A stretch of DNA of 64,000 nucleotides from Acidobacteriota bacterium. Lineage in GTDB: Bacteria > Acidobacteriota > Terriglobia > Terriglobales > Acidobacteriaceae. Below are positions 14,514 to 23,312 of this stretch, one piece after another. Under the pieces are notes generated by a model. That model was not told the origin of the DNA. It made no database searches and saw only the letters and a program-made list of their open reading frames with translations. The position numbers and the translations under genes are program-made. How positions within the stretch are numbered: the first letter of the stretch is position 1; each line of letters starts with the position of its first letter. The stretch is from the NCBI GenBank assembly GCA_021803035.1, contig JAJZME010000038.1:1-64000 (forward strand), given 5' to 3'.

Positions 14514-16619
14514 TCACCGCACTGTTCCCACCGGGCGCAGCCGGATCTCCGGAGGAATCTCGGCCGCGGAGATGACTGCCAGGCGCGGCAGGACCGGTTC
14601 CAGCCAGCGCTTGACGTGGTAGCGCACCGCACTGGGGCAGAGAAGCACGGGCGGGGCCGTGGCGGAGGATGCGCTCATGAGTTGTCTCACAGAATCGGCA
14701 AGGCGCCGCACCACTGGCGTGCCCTGGGCGCTCCCGGCGGCCAGCAGACGCTGGCTGGTCTCGGGTGCCAGCGTGGCCAGAATCTCCTCTTCGAGCGCCG
14801 GGTCGAGCAGCAGCACGGGCAACTGCCCATCGCCGTCAAGCAGCGGCTGGATCAGCCTCCGCCCCATCGCCTGGCGTGCAGCCTCAACCAGAGCCAGCTG
14901 GCTCTTGTTGACGGGCGCGGTCTCCAGCAGCGCTTCCAGGATCGCGCCCAGGTCGCGGATCGAAACCCGTTCGCGCAGCAGTTGTTCGAGCACTCGTTCG
15001 ACCTCGCCCAGCGTCATGATCTTGGGCACCAGCTCTTCCAGCAGCTTGGGATGACTCTCATTCAGCGAGTCGAGCAGCCGCTTGGTCTCGGCACGTCCCA
15101 GCAGTTCCCATGCGTGCTGGCGGATCAGCTCGCCCAAGTGCGTGGTGATGACCGTGACCGTGTCTACCACCGAGTAGCCAGCGGCGATGGCCTGCTCCTC
15201 CAGAGCCGGCGCGATCCAGATCGCCGGCACGCCAAAGGCCGGTTCGCGCACCTCCCGGCCCGCCAGCGGACGCCGGCCCGGGTCGCCGGAGACAGCCAGC
15301 AAATGCGTTCCCTCGGTCTGCCAGCGGCCGATCTCGATTCCGCGCAACGAGAACAGGTACTCGCGTGGCCGCAGGCGGAGGTTGTCGGAGATGTGTATGG
15401 GCGGGACGAGAAAGCCCATTTCGGCGGAGAGATGCCGCCGTAGCGAGCGCACCCGGCTGAGCAACTGCCCGCCCTGTTTCTCATCGACCAGCGGGATGAG
15501 CTGGAATCCGATCTCCAGGGTCAGCTCTTCGAGTTTGAGCAGCGAGGCCAAATCGGAGCCGGGCGCCGGCTCGGCCTTCTTCTTTTCGCCCGGAGCCAGC
15601 TCGGCCGGCGGGGCGGTGCGCAACTGGACTTCCTGCCGGCGGCCAGCCCAGAACAGCACGCCCGCCACACTCAAAAAGGCCAGCTTGGGCAGGCCGGGAA
15701 TCAGGCACATCGCGGCCGAGACCAGGCTGGCCAGGTAAAGCGTCGCGGGCCGGCCCAGAAGCTGCTGCCGGATCTCGCCGCTCAGCATTCCGGCCGAGTT
15801 GGCCCGGGTCAGGGTGATGCCGCCGGCCACCGAAACCAGCAGCGACGGAATCAGCGTGACCAGCCCGTCGCCGACCGTCAGCACCGTGTAGGTGCGCGCC
15901 GCCTCGCCCAGCGCCACGCCCTGCTGCAGCGTGCCGATCAGCAGGCCGGCAACTATATTGATGGAGGTAATCAGGATGGTAGCCATCGAGTCGCGCTGGT
16001 TGAACCGCGCCGCACCGTCCATGGCCCCGTAAAACTCGGCCTCGCGCGCGATCGCCTGCCGCCGCCGCCGCGCCTCGGCCTCGTCGATCAGCCCGGCATT
16101 CATGTCGGCGTCGATCGCCATCTGCTTGCCTGGCAGCGCATCGAGGGTGAAGCGCGCCGTGACCTCGGCCGTGCGCACCGCACCATGTGAGACCACTAAG
16201 AATTGAATGGCGACCAGCGCCAAAAACAGTACGAAGCCGACCACGTAATTGCCGCCCACCACGAATTGTCCGAAGGCCTCGATGACCTTGCCGGCGGCGG
16301 CCGTCCCTTCCTGGCCGTGCAACAGAATGCGGCGGCTGGAGGCGATGTTCAGCGAGAGCCGGAAGAGGGTGAGCAGCAGTAGCAGGGTGGGGAAAACCGA
16401 TAGCTCGACAGCGCGGCGGATCTGGATTGCCGAGAGAAAGACAATGACCGAGCAGGCCATGGAGATGGCCAGCAGAAAGTCCAGCACCGCAGCCGGAACC
16501 GGCACCAGCATGACGAAGACCACGCTGATTGCGGCCAGCGGCAGGATGTACTCGCGCAGCCGGTGAATCAGCGAAGATCGGGCAGGCAGTGAGCCGGCGG
16601 TAAGAGCGGCAGTACTCAT
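14514..16619 (-). CDS. flhA: flagellar export gate protein FlhA
   Basis: 701 residues, full length. Eight or so N-terminal membrane segments (residues about 20-320) include LLLLLTLFRLSLNIASSRRI, the FHIPEP signature. A cytoplasmic domain of about 370 residues ends in PVLLCPSAVRYHVKRWLEP. The cytoplasmic loop has KQMAIDADMNAGLIDEAEAR. FlhA forms the nonameric ring that docks chaperone-substrate complexes. It overlaps flhB by four bases. Confidence 0.97.
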   Translation of the reverse strand: MSTAALTAGSLPARSSLIHRLREYILPLAAISVVFVMLVPVPAAVLDFLLAISMACSVIVFLSAIQIRRAVELSVFPTLLLLLTLFRLSLNIASSRRILLHGQEGTAAAGKVIEAFGQFVVGGNYVVGFVLFLALVAIQFLVVSHGAVRTAEVTARFTLDALPGKQMAIDADMNAGLIDEAEARRRRQAIAREAEFYGAMDGAARFNQRDSMATILITSINIVAGLLIGTLQQGVALGEAARTYTVLTVGDGLVTLIPSLLVSVAGGITLTRANSAGMLSGEIRQQLLGRPATLYLASLVSAAMCLIPGLPKLAFLSVAGVLFWAGRRQEVQLRTAPPAELAPGEKKKAEPAPGSDLASLLKLEELTLEIGFQLIPLVDEKQGGQLLSRVRSLRRHLSAEMGFLVPPIHISDNLRLRPREYLFSLRGIEIGRWQTEGTHLLAVSGDPGRRPLAGREVREPAFGVPAIWIAPALEEQAIAAGYSVVDTVTVITTHLGELIRQHAWELLGRAETKRLLDSLNESHPKLLEELVPKIMTLGEVERVLEQLLRERVSIRDLGAILEALLETAPVNKSQLALVEAARQAMGRRLIQPLLDGDGQLPVLLLDPALEEEILATLAPETSQRLLAAGSAQGTPVVRRLADSVRQLMSASSATAPPVLLCPSAVRYHVKRWLEPVLPRLAVISAAEIPPEIRLRPVGTVR

Positions 16620-17812
16620 CGCGGACCTCCTTGTTGAGCCGGTGGTTGCGCCGGCGGCCGGATCGACGGGATGACGGGTGCGAGGCTGGTAATCGGGCCA
16701 GCTGCACCGCGAGCCTGCGCGGCGGCGCGGGCCTGGGCCTCGCGTGCGCGGCGCTCGCGCAGTTCGGCTTCAACGCGCTGGCGGTAGAGATAGGCCAGAA
16801 TGGCTGCCACCGCGGCATAGAGATCGACCGGGATCGCCTGACCTACCTCGACGGAGCGGTACAGACAGCGCGCCAGCGGCGGGTTTTCCACGATCGGTAC
16901 TCCGGCCCAGCGCGCCTCGGCCTTGATCTCTTCGGCCAGCAGGTTGCGGCCCTTGGCCAGCACCTTGGGCGCCTCCATGGTGCCGAAGTCAAAGCCCAGA
17001 GCCACGGCGTAATGAGTGGGATTGGTCAGCACCACGGCGGCGCGCGACACGTCGGCTTTTACGCGGCGGCGGCGCATCTGCCGCTGCAGGCCGCGGATGC
17101 GGCTGCGAATCTGCGGGCTGCCCTCGGTCTCCTTGTACTCGTCGCGCAGGTCGTCGCGGCTCATCTTCAGCCGGGACTCGCGGCTGCGCCACTCGGCTGC
17201 GTAGTCGATCAGCGACCAGCCGAAGAACAGCCACGCCGCGGCGAGCAGCAGGCCGTAGATATCCGACCCCAGCAGTTCGATTCGCGCCGTCGAAAAGGCC
17301 GGAAGGGTCAACTGCCTGCCCAGCCGCTGCACTGCAAGTACGGCCAGCAGTACGGCCGGCACCAGAGACTTGCCCAGCCGAGCCGCGGAGCGCAGCGAGA
17401 ACAGATTCTTGATGTTGGCGACGGGGTTGATCCGCTCCAGCTTGAACGCCACCGCCGGCGCGTAGAAGCTGAGGCCGCCGGTCTGCAGAATCCCCATGCC
17501 GGCTGCGGCCACAGCCGCTGCTGCCATGGCCACAGCCGGAGGACCGAGCACAGCCATCGACAGCCGCCGGATGCAGTTGAGGGTGGACGCGATCTGGCCA
17601 GGCTCCCAGTACACCGGCGCGCCGAGGGCAAGAAAGGCGGAGTACGCGCCCCGCCATGCCTCCATGGTGCGGCCGCCCAGTGTTCCCAGCGCCATGACGC
17701 TGGCCAGCATGCCCGCAGCCGCTGTGAGCTCGCGGCTGTGCAGGATGTCGCCTTCCTCGCGCGCCTTCCGGCGGCGGTGCTGGGTGGCTTGTTCGGTGCG
17801 CTCTCCGGACAT
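16616..17812 (-). CDS. flhB: flagellar export switch protein FlhB
   Basis: 398 residues. The N terminus ERTEQATQHRRRKAREEGDI is the FlhB signature, followed by four membrane segments. The cytoplasmic part contains VVLTNPTHYAVALGFD, with the autocleavage site NPTH intact; cleavage switches export from rod/hook to filament substrates. The C-terminal 60 residues are an Ala/Arg- and Pro-rich tail longer than in enteric FlhB. It is separated from fliR by three bases and overlaps flhA by four. Confidence 0.96.
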   Translation of the reverse strand: MSGERTEQATQHRRRKAREEGDILHSRELTAAAGMLASVMALGTLGGRTMEAWRGAYSAFLALGAPVYWEPGQIASTLNCIRRLSMAVLGPPAVAMAAAAVAAAGMGILQTGGLSFYAPAVAFKLERINPVANIKNLFSLRSAARLGKSLVPAVLLAVLAVQRLGRQLTLPAFSTARIELLGSDIYGLLLAAAWLFFGWSLIDYAAEWRSRESRLKMSRDDLRDEYKETEGSPQIRSRIRGLQRQMRRRRVKADVSRAAVVLTNPTHYAVALGFDFGTMEAPKVLAKGRNLLAEEIKAEARWAGVPIVENPPLARCLYRSVEVGQAIPVDLYAAVAAILAYLYRQRVEAELRERRAREAQARAAAQARGAAGPITSLAPVIPSIRPPAQPPAQQGGPR

Positions 17813-17815
17813 CGG

Positions 17816-18595
17816 CTATCCTCCCGCTCCGTGCGCCGGCGCGGCGGTGATCAGCCTCTGGGCCATGTCGAGCAGCCCCGCGAAGCGCGCCTCAATGAAG
17901 CGCGGCCACAGGGCCAGTGCGCCGATCAGCACCGCAAAGCCGGTCAGCGTCTTGAGCGGTACGCTCAGCGACATGACCGGCAACTGCGGGCTGAGCTTGC
18001 CCATCAGCGCGATCGCGATCTCGACCAGCATGGTGGCCGCCAGCACCGGCGCCGCCAGTTCCAGCGCCGCCAGGAAGATGCCGCTTGCCGCCTGCACGAT
18101 GGCCAGCGCCGTGGGTGGCGTCAGGGCATAGGCGCCCAGCGGCACGGCGCGAAAACTGCGCGCCAGCGAGGCCAGCAGGACGCGGTCCAGACCGGCTCCA
18201 ATAATCACCAGCGTGCCCATCAGTTGAAAGAGTTCGCCCATCAGCGGTGTCTGAATGTTCGAACCGGGGTCCAGCAGGTTGACCAGCGAAAAGCTCAACT
18301 GCAGCCCCACGATCTGGCCCGCGAAGATCAGCATCTCGTTCAACAGCGCCAGCGAGAGACCGTAAACCAGACCCACGGCCAGCTCGCCGATCAGCGAGGA
18401 GAGATCGATGGTGGTATGCGCGCTGGGCAGCGCGGCCACCAGCGGCGCCAGCAGAAATGCCACCGCGCCCGCGAAGGCAGCCTTGGCGCGCATGGGGAAT
18501 GACGCCGAGGAGAAGAACGGAGCAAAGACCATGATGCCGCTGACTCGCACCAGGGCCAGGGTCATTGCGTTCAAAAAAATGCTCCAGTCGGACAT
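17816..18595 (-). CDS. fliR: flagellar export gate protein FliR
   Basis: 259 residues with about six hydrophobic segments, and FSSASFPMRAKAAFAGAVAF in the first loop as in other FliR proteins. It contributes one subunit to the FliP5-FliQ4-FliR1 channel. The ribosome-binding site GGAG lies within the last units of a heptad array that fills the 194 nt gap to fliQ. Confidence 0.93.
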   Translation of the reverse strand: MSDWSIFLNAMTLALVRVSGIMVFAPFFSSASFPMRAKAAFAGAVAFLLAPLVAALPSAHTTIDLSSLIGELAVGLVYGLSLALLNEMLIFAGQIVGLQLSFSLVNLLDPGSNIQTPLMGELFQLMGTLVIIGAGLDRVLLASLARSFRAVPLGAYALTPPTALAIVQAASGIFLAALELAAPVLAATMLVEIAIALMGKLSPQLPVMSLSVPLKTLTGFAVLIGALALWPRFIEARFAGLLDMAQRLITAAPAHGAGG

Positions 18596-18596
18596 G

Positions 18597-18785
18597 GTTA
18601 GCTCCTAGCTGTCGGCTTCTAGCTTTTAGCTCTTAGCTGTTAGCTCTTAGCTTCGGTTCCCGGCTTCTAACTTCCGCCTTACCCCGCTAACTTCTCTCTT
18701 CCCGCACTTGCTCGTGACTTACGGCTTCTAACTCGAAGCCGAAGAACGCAAAGCAAGACGCTAGGAGCTAATAACTAAAGGCTGC
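18597..18785. repeat. heptad arrays flanking the fliQ-fliR gap
   Basis: On the minus strand 18597-18651 reads as about eight seven-base units, AGCTAAG, AGCTAAC, AGCTAAG, AGCTAAA, AGCTAGA, AGCCGAC, AGCTAGG and AGCTAAC, immediately before the fliR ATG. Degenerate units continue to about 18690. At 18761-18785 the plus strand reads GCTAGGA, GCTAATA, ACTAAAG and GCTGCTC, so the ends of the gap carry opposing arms that could pair. The array supplies the fliR Shine-Dalgarno site. Confidence 0.75.
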
Positions 18786-18789
18786 TCTT

Positions 18790-19059
18790 TTACCCCAGAT
18801 AGCGATGAAAATCACTCAATAACTGCATGGTGTAATTCACCATCCGGCCCAGGAACCACGGCATGCCGATCAGCAAGACCAGCGCCACCGCCACCAGTCG
18901 CGGGACCGTGGTCAGTGCCTGATCCTGCAGGCTGGTCAGAGTCTGGATGAGGCTCAGCACAAAACTCAGCACTACGGCGACGAGCAGCAGCGGTGCGGAG
19001 AGGATGATCGACTCTTTCAGCAGTTGGCGCAGCAACTCGGAAACCATGTCGGGCGTCAT
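18790..19059 (-). CDS. fliQ: flagellar export gate protein FliQ
   Basis: 89 residues, two membrane helices: ESIILSAPLLLVAVVLSFVL and VPRLVAVALVLLIGMPWFLG, with IQTLTSLQDQALTTVPRL between them. That is the standard FliQ signature and length. It follows fliP by 10 nt. It supplies the outer helices of the export channel. Confidence 0.95.
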   Translation of the reverse strand: MTPDMVSELLRQLLKESIILSAPLLLVAVVLSFVLSLIQTLTSLQDQALTTVPRLVAVALVLLIGMPWFLGRMVNYTMQLLSDFHRYLG

Positions 19060-19069
19060 TGTCTTTCTC

Positions 19070-19777
19070 TCAGAAGCTCTTCAGCAGCGAGGCGGCCAGC
19101 AGATGCCAGCCGTCCACCATCACAAACAGCAGAATCTTCAGCGGCGTCGAGACCACTACGGGCGGAAGCTGAAACATGCCGATCGAGGTGGTGATGGCGG
19201 CCGTGACCATGTCGATCAGCAGGAATGGAAGGAACAGTACCGCGCCGATGGTGAATCCGGTCTCCAACTCGGAAAGGATGTAGGCCGGAACCACCACGCG
19301 CATGGGCAGATCGTCGGGTCTGTCGGGCCGGGGGATCTGGCCCGCCGCGGCGAACAGCTCCAGGTCCTTCTCGCGGGCGTATTTGAGCAGGAAGTGCTTG
19401 ACCGGTTGCGAGCCGCGCTCGATGGCCTGCCAGCCGGTGATCTGCCCGGCGCGGTAGGGCTCCACGGCCTGCCGGTCCACCTGGTTGAGCACCGGCGCCA
19501 TCAGAAACCAGGTCATCATCAGCGCCAGCCCCATCAGCGTGGTGTTGGAGGGCGCGGTCTGCGTGCCCAGCGCCTGGCGCAGGAAGTGGAAGACCACCAG
19601 CAGGCGCACCAGCGGCGTCATCACCATCAGAATGGCGGGCAGCAGCGTGATCAGCGTCAGGACAAAGAGAATGGTCCAGGGCGTCGAATCGGAGGGGTGC
19701 AGCCGCGTGTTGAGATCGGGCAGCAGGGAAACCGGTGCCACGGCGGCTAGCCGCGCAGCGGGCCAAATGGTTACCAT
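19070..19777 (-). CDS. fliP: flagellar export gate protein FliP
   Basis: 235 residues. After the N terminus comes TILFVLTLITLLPAILMVMT, then VVFHFLRQALGTQTAPSNTT, then the conserved ALMMTWFLMAPVLNQV and the C-terminal PAYILSELETGFTIGAVLFL and VSTPLKILLFVMVDGW. These are all FliP hallmarks. It starts seven bases before the end of the fliO-like gene, implying coupled translation. Confidence 0.96.
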   Translation of the reverse strand: MVTIWPAARLAAVAPVSLLPDLNTRLHPSDSTPWTILFVLTLITLLPAILMVMTPLVRLLVVFHFLRQALGTQTAPSNTTLMGLALMMTWFLMAPVLNQVDRQAVEPYRAGQITGWQAIERGSQPVKHFLLKYAREKDLELFAAAGQIPRPDRPDDLPMRVVVPAYILSELETGFTIGAVLFLPFLLIDMVTAAITTSIGMFQLPPVVVSTPLKILLFVMVDGWHLLAASLLKSF

Positions 19778-20061
19778 GAGACCCTCGCCATCCGGCGCGT
19801 GCCCGCCTGCGCGGAAAGCCGCGCCGCCGCATCGAGGGGATAGAACGCCGGCGAGCCCTCGGCAGAACTCGCCACCAGAAACCGCCGCCCGTCCGCCTCG
19901 ACCAGTGCCAGCGATTGCCGCGGTGCCAGCGCGATACGTTCCAGAAGCTCGAGCCGCGCCCGGCGGCGCGTGCCCCGCATGCCTCGCATTCTGCTCAGCA
20001 GCCAGCCGGCCCAGCCGCCAATGGCTGGTGTATTCGTCGCCGTTTGCCGTTTCCTGTTCAC
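19771..20061 (-). CDS. fliO: FliO-like flagellar assembly protein, short
   Basis: 96 residues. Residues about 37-85 match the FliO cytoplasmic domain: LELLERIALAPRQSLALVEA, then GRRFLVASSAEGSPAFYPLD. FliO normally starts with a membrane helix; here residues 1-36 are polar and basic with only a short GGWAGWLL stretch, so the anchor is missing or very weak. The start is a GTG with GGGGAGAG eight bases upstream. Position between fliN and fliP fits FliO, which assists FliP assembly. Confidence 0.75.
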   Translation of the reverse strand: MNRKRQTATNTPAIGGWAGWLLSRMRGMRGTRRRARLELLERIALAPRQSLALVEADGRRFLVASSAEGSPAFYPLDAAARLSAQAGTRRMARVSW

Positions 20062-20114
20062 CCCGGAATCTCTCCCCTCATGCGCATGCCGCCTAGCCTG
20101 CGGCGGCTGTTCCG

Positions 20115-20480
20115 TTACGCCAGGTGCGTGATGCGCACGGCGAGCCCGGAATCGATCACTTCAAACTCGCTCCACGCCAGTTGCACATCGCCTGCGGCCA
20201 GCGGCAAATCCTCGCCGTGATTCCATTGCGACTCGATGATCGCGCCGGGTGCCAGAGCCAGCAGGTTGCGGACGCGAAACTCCCGCACCGGAATGGCCAC
20301 ATCCACTTCCACCGGAAGCCGCGCCACAGTTCCGTCGAATTCGGTTTCGGCTTCGGCCTGCTCTTTTTCGCGCAGCGGAGCGGAAGAGACCAGAGCTTGT
20401 TCGGCGGCGCTCTCCGCAGTGCTGTTTGCCGCCGGATTTTGCGCCAGCGTTGGCGTCGGCAATGGATGTGCAGTTGCCAT
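20115..20480 (-). CDS. fliN: flagellar motor switch protein FliN, short form
   Basis: 121 residues. An N-terminal 50-residue acidic, low-complexity segment is followed by a SpoA domain: VARLPVEVDVAIPVREFRVR, then LLALAPGAIIESQW, ending SGLAVRITHLA. It is the first gene of the cluster in transcription order and is followed by fliO. It differs from the longer FliN/FliY at 11838-12614, so this bacterium encodes two SpoA proteins besides FliM. I see no clear ribosome-binding site. No sigma-28-type box is visible in the 200 nt region shared with pdxS. Confidence 0.82.
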   Translation of the reverse strand: MATAHPLPTPTLAQNPAANSTAESAAEQALVSSAPLREKEQAEAETEFDGTVARLPVEVDVAIPVREFRVRNLLALAPGAIIESQWNHGEDLPLAAGDVQLAWSEFEVIDSGLAVRITHLA

Positions 20481-20681
20481 GCGCCCGGTAACGATGCAGA
20501 AAGGTGACCAGAAGCAGGACAGAAGGATTGGAGGGATCTAATTGAACTCGGGCTATTGTTGGCAGTCTCTCATCTGAAGACCTTTCAAAGCCGATCGCTG
20601 CTAAACTTATAGAGTGAAGGAAAGGCTCGGTTTAGCAGGCCGCCATTTGCCTGGAGCTGACGCCAACCGGGGGCAAAGACG

Positions 20682-21635
20682 ATGTCGAAAGAGAATGGAA
20701 CGAAACAGATAGCCACAACCGGGCTACGCCTGAAAGTGGGCTTGGCGGAGATGCTCAAGGGCGGCGTCATCATGGACGTGATGAGCGTGGAGCAGGCACG
20801 TATCGCGGAAGAGGCCGGCGCGGTGTCGGTGATGGCGCTGGAGCGGGTTCCGGCCATGATACGGGCCGAGGGCGGCGTGGCACGCATGGCCAAGCCGTCA
20901 CTGATCAAGGCGATTATTCAGGCAGTCACCATTCCGGTGATGGCCAAGGCGCGCATCGGCCACTTTGCGGAAGCGCAGATTCTGCAGGAACTGGGCGTGG
21001 ATTTCATCGACGAGAGCGAGGTGCTGACGCCCGCTGACGAGGCCCATCATATTGACAAGCATGCTTTTACCACGCCTTTTGTCTGCGGCGCGCGCAATCT
21101 GGGCGAGGCCCTGCGACGTATCGCCGAAGGTGCGGCAATGATCCGCACCAAAGGCGAGGCGGGTACCGGCGACGTGGTGCACGCCGTGCAGCACATGCGG
21201 CAGATCACGCGCGAGATGCGCCAGTTAACGGTGCTCACCGAGCAGGAGCTTTATGCCGCGGCGAAAGAACTGCAGGCGCCTTACGAACTGGTGCGCATGG
21301 TAGCCCAGACCGGCAAGCTGCCGGTGCCGAACTTCTCCGCTGGTGGCATCGCCACCCCCGCCGATGCGGCGCTGATGATGCAGTTGGGCGCCGAGGCCAT
21401 CTTTGTGGGATCGGGGATCTTCATGAAGGAGCGCGCCACGCCGCTTGACGTGGAAAACAACCCCAAAGAGCGCGAAGAAGCCGTTAGCCGCGCCAAGGCC
21501 ATCGTGATTGCCACCACCCACTACAACGACCCAAAGATTCTGGCCGAAGTGAGCGAGCAGGTAACCGGAACCATGAAGGGCCTGGCCGCGGCAGCGATCG
21601 AGGAGAAGGAATTACTTCAGACGCGCGGTTGGTAA
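20682..21635 (+). CDS. pdxS: pyridoxal 5'-phosphate synthase subunit PdxS
   Basis: 317 residues. PdxS (Pdx1) makes PLP from ribose 5-phosphate, glyceraldehyde 3-phosphate and ammonia. Catalytic Lys89 ([10 protein letters not shown]) and Lys157 (RTKGEAGTG) and Asp32 (IMDVMS) are all present at the expected offsets. The C terminus [20 protein letters not shown] is normal. It starts the plus-strand run and is divergent from fliN. pdxT follows after 134 nt. Confidence 0.98.
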   Translation: MSKENGTKQIATTGLRLKVGLAEMLKGGVIMDVMSVEQARIAEEAGAVSVMALERVPAMIRAEGGVARMAKPSLIKAIIQAVTIPVMAKARIGHFAEAQILQELGVDFIDESEVLTPADEAHHIDKHAFTTPFVCGARNLGEALRRIAEGAAMIRTKGEAGTGDVVHAVQHMRQITREMRQLTVLTEQELYAAAKELQAPYELVRMVAQTGKLPVPNFSAGGIATPADAALMMQLGAEAIFVGSGIFMKERATPLDVENNPKEREEAVSRAKAIVIATTHYNDPKILAEVSEQVTGTMKGLAAAAIEEKELLQTRGW

Positions 21636-21769
21636 ACCCATCATTGGCAGTTCCTAACTGAACGAAGCCGGTCAAATAATTCTGTCCGGTGAATGGATAG
21701 TGTGCCGATCCGCGGCGTTGGCGAGACGGCCGCGATGTTCCGTCGAATGATTGGGTTTGAGGTGAATTT

Positions 21770-22363
21770 GTGAGCAAGGCAGCAAAGCCGTGCATCGGCG
21801 TCCTGGCCATCCAGGGCGACTACGCCGCCCACGCCCAAGCCCTGGCTGAGGCTGGCGCCGAGCCTTGCGAAGTCCGCCAGCCGGAGGAGCTTGCCGGGCT
21901 CGACGGCTTGGTTCTGCCAGGCGGTGAATCCACCACGATGCTTAAATTCCTCGAAAAGCGCCACTTCTTCAAGGCGTTACAGGACTTCTGCCGGACGATG
22001 CCCGTTTTTGGCACCTGCGCAGGAAGCATTCTACTGGCTCGCGAGGTCCGCAGCCCGGCGCAGCGCAGCCTGGGGCTGCTTGACGCGGTGGTGGAGCGCA
22101 ACGCCTACGGCCGGCAGATCGATTCCAGCATCGAGACGGCCGAAACTTCGCTTCCGGGCGGCCCTCTGGAGATGGTTTTCATCCGTGCGCCGCGCATCGT
22201 CGAAATCGGCCCCGGCGTGGAGGCTCTGGCCTATCGCGAGGGCTATCCGACCCTGGTGCGCCAGGGCATGGTAATGGCGGCCACCTTCCATCCGGAGCTT
22301 TCCGCCGACCGGCGGGTCCACCGGATGTTTGTCGAAATTGCCGCCGGCATTAGAGCGGTGTGA
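21770..22363 (+). CDS. pdxT: pyridoxal 5'-phosphate synthase glutaminase PdxT
   Basis: 197 residues. PdxT releases ammonia from glutamine and channels it to PdxS. The triad is Cys83 (FGTCAGSILL), His174 and Glu176 (FHPELS); the oxyanion strand LVLPGGESTTML is present. The start is a GTG with GAGGTG upstream. It is in the same direction as pdxS and completes the DXP-independent B6 pathway. Confidence 0.97.
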   Translation: MSKAAKPCIGVLAIQGDYAAHAQALAEAGAEPCEVRQPEELAGLDGLVLPGGESTTMLKFLEKRHFFKALQDFCRTMPVFGTCAGSILLAREVRSPAQRSLGLLDAVVERNAYGRQIDSSIETAETSLPGGPLEMVFIRAPRIVEIGPGVEALAYREGYPTLVRQGMVMAATFHPELSADRRVHRMFVEIAAGIRAV

Positions 22364-22496
22364 CCCGGATCCCTTTCGGGGCCAATTTCGGTTTCACCGC
22401 ATGAAACCTGCCGCGCCGCTCGCGCATCTTCCCTTTGGATTTGTGTGTGCGTCCAAGGGAAAGTGGGAGTAATCTTCTCTTCACAGAGAGTTCGCC

Positions 22497-23261
22497 ATGC
22501 CTCTGATCTTCACACCTACGCCAGCGGAGACCGAACGGAAGGCGCCCGGGACCGGTGGCAAGCCTCCCGTAGACCGGAGACCAACCGGCGGCGGTGGCGG
22601 AGGCGGCGACGACGACTGGCGAAACCAGCATCACGGACCGCGAGAGCTTCTCAACCGCACACGCGCCATTCTTTTCTGTGCTTTAGCTGGCGACATCCTG
22701 TTTTTCATTGCGCTGGTGGCCGTGTTTTATGCGCGCCAGGCGGGCACACAATTCGACCCCCGCACGCTGCAGGATGTGAAGGACTGGCATCCCATTCTGC
22801 TTCCGCCCATTCTTTACCTGAACACTGCGGCCCTGCTGCTCAGTATCCTGACCATGGAAGTGGCCCGCCGCAACATCTTCCGCGAAATTGATGTGATGGA
22901 AGAATGGTTGGGGCTGGGCCAGCCGGCGCTGCGCCGCGCGGTGCCGTGGCTGGCCGCGACGCTTGCGCTGGGTGCGCTGTTTCTCGCGGGGCAGGTCATG
23001 GCTTGGCAGCAGTTGACGGTGCGGGGTCTGAGCTTCAATCGCTGGTCGCCGCCAGCGAGCTACTTTTTCTATGTCATCACCGGCGTCTATGCGGCGCATC
23101 TGGCGATTGGCGTCCTGGCGCTGGTTGCCTGCCTGTGCCTGCTGGGGCGGCTCAAACACGTCGAGCACCGCCAGATTTTTGTGGATGTGACCGCCTGGTT
23201 CTGGCACGTCATGAGCCTCGTCTGGGTGGTGCTGTTGGCGGTACTGGCGTGGGGTCAATAG
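22497..23261 (+). CDS. haem-copper oxidase subunit III-like protein
   Basis: 254 residues. A 50-residue soluble, Gly-rich start (with a run of Gly and Asp) precedes five membrane segments: ILFCALAGDILFFIALVAVF, YLNTAALLLSILTME, AVPWLAATLALGALFLAGQV, FYVITGVYAAHLAIGVLALV and the C-terminal ATAWFWH-like helix VTAWFWHVMSLVWVVLLAVL. This is the CoxC/CyoC pattern. Subunits I and II are not adjacent, so it is a stand-alone or displaced subunit III gene, and cytochrome c versus quinol specificity cannot be decided. Confidence 0.85.
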   Translation: MPLIFTPTPAETERKAPGTGGKPPVDRRPTGGGGGGGDDDWRNQHHGPRELLNRTRAILFCALAGDILFFIALVAVFYARQAGTQFDPRTLQDVKDWHPILLPPILYLNTAALLLSILTMEVARRNIFREIDVMEEWLGLGQPALRRAVPWLAATLALGALFLAGQVMAWQQLTVRGLSFNRWSPPASYFFYVITGVYAAHLAIGVLALVACLCLLGRLKHVEHRQIFVDVTAWFWHVMSLVWVVLLAVLAWGQ

Positions 23262-23312
23262 TCATTTCCCGCAAAATGAATGCCTCTGAGTGAGAACAGA
23301 TAGACTGTTCGC

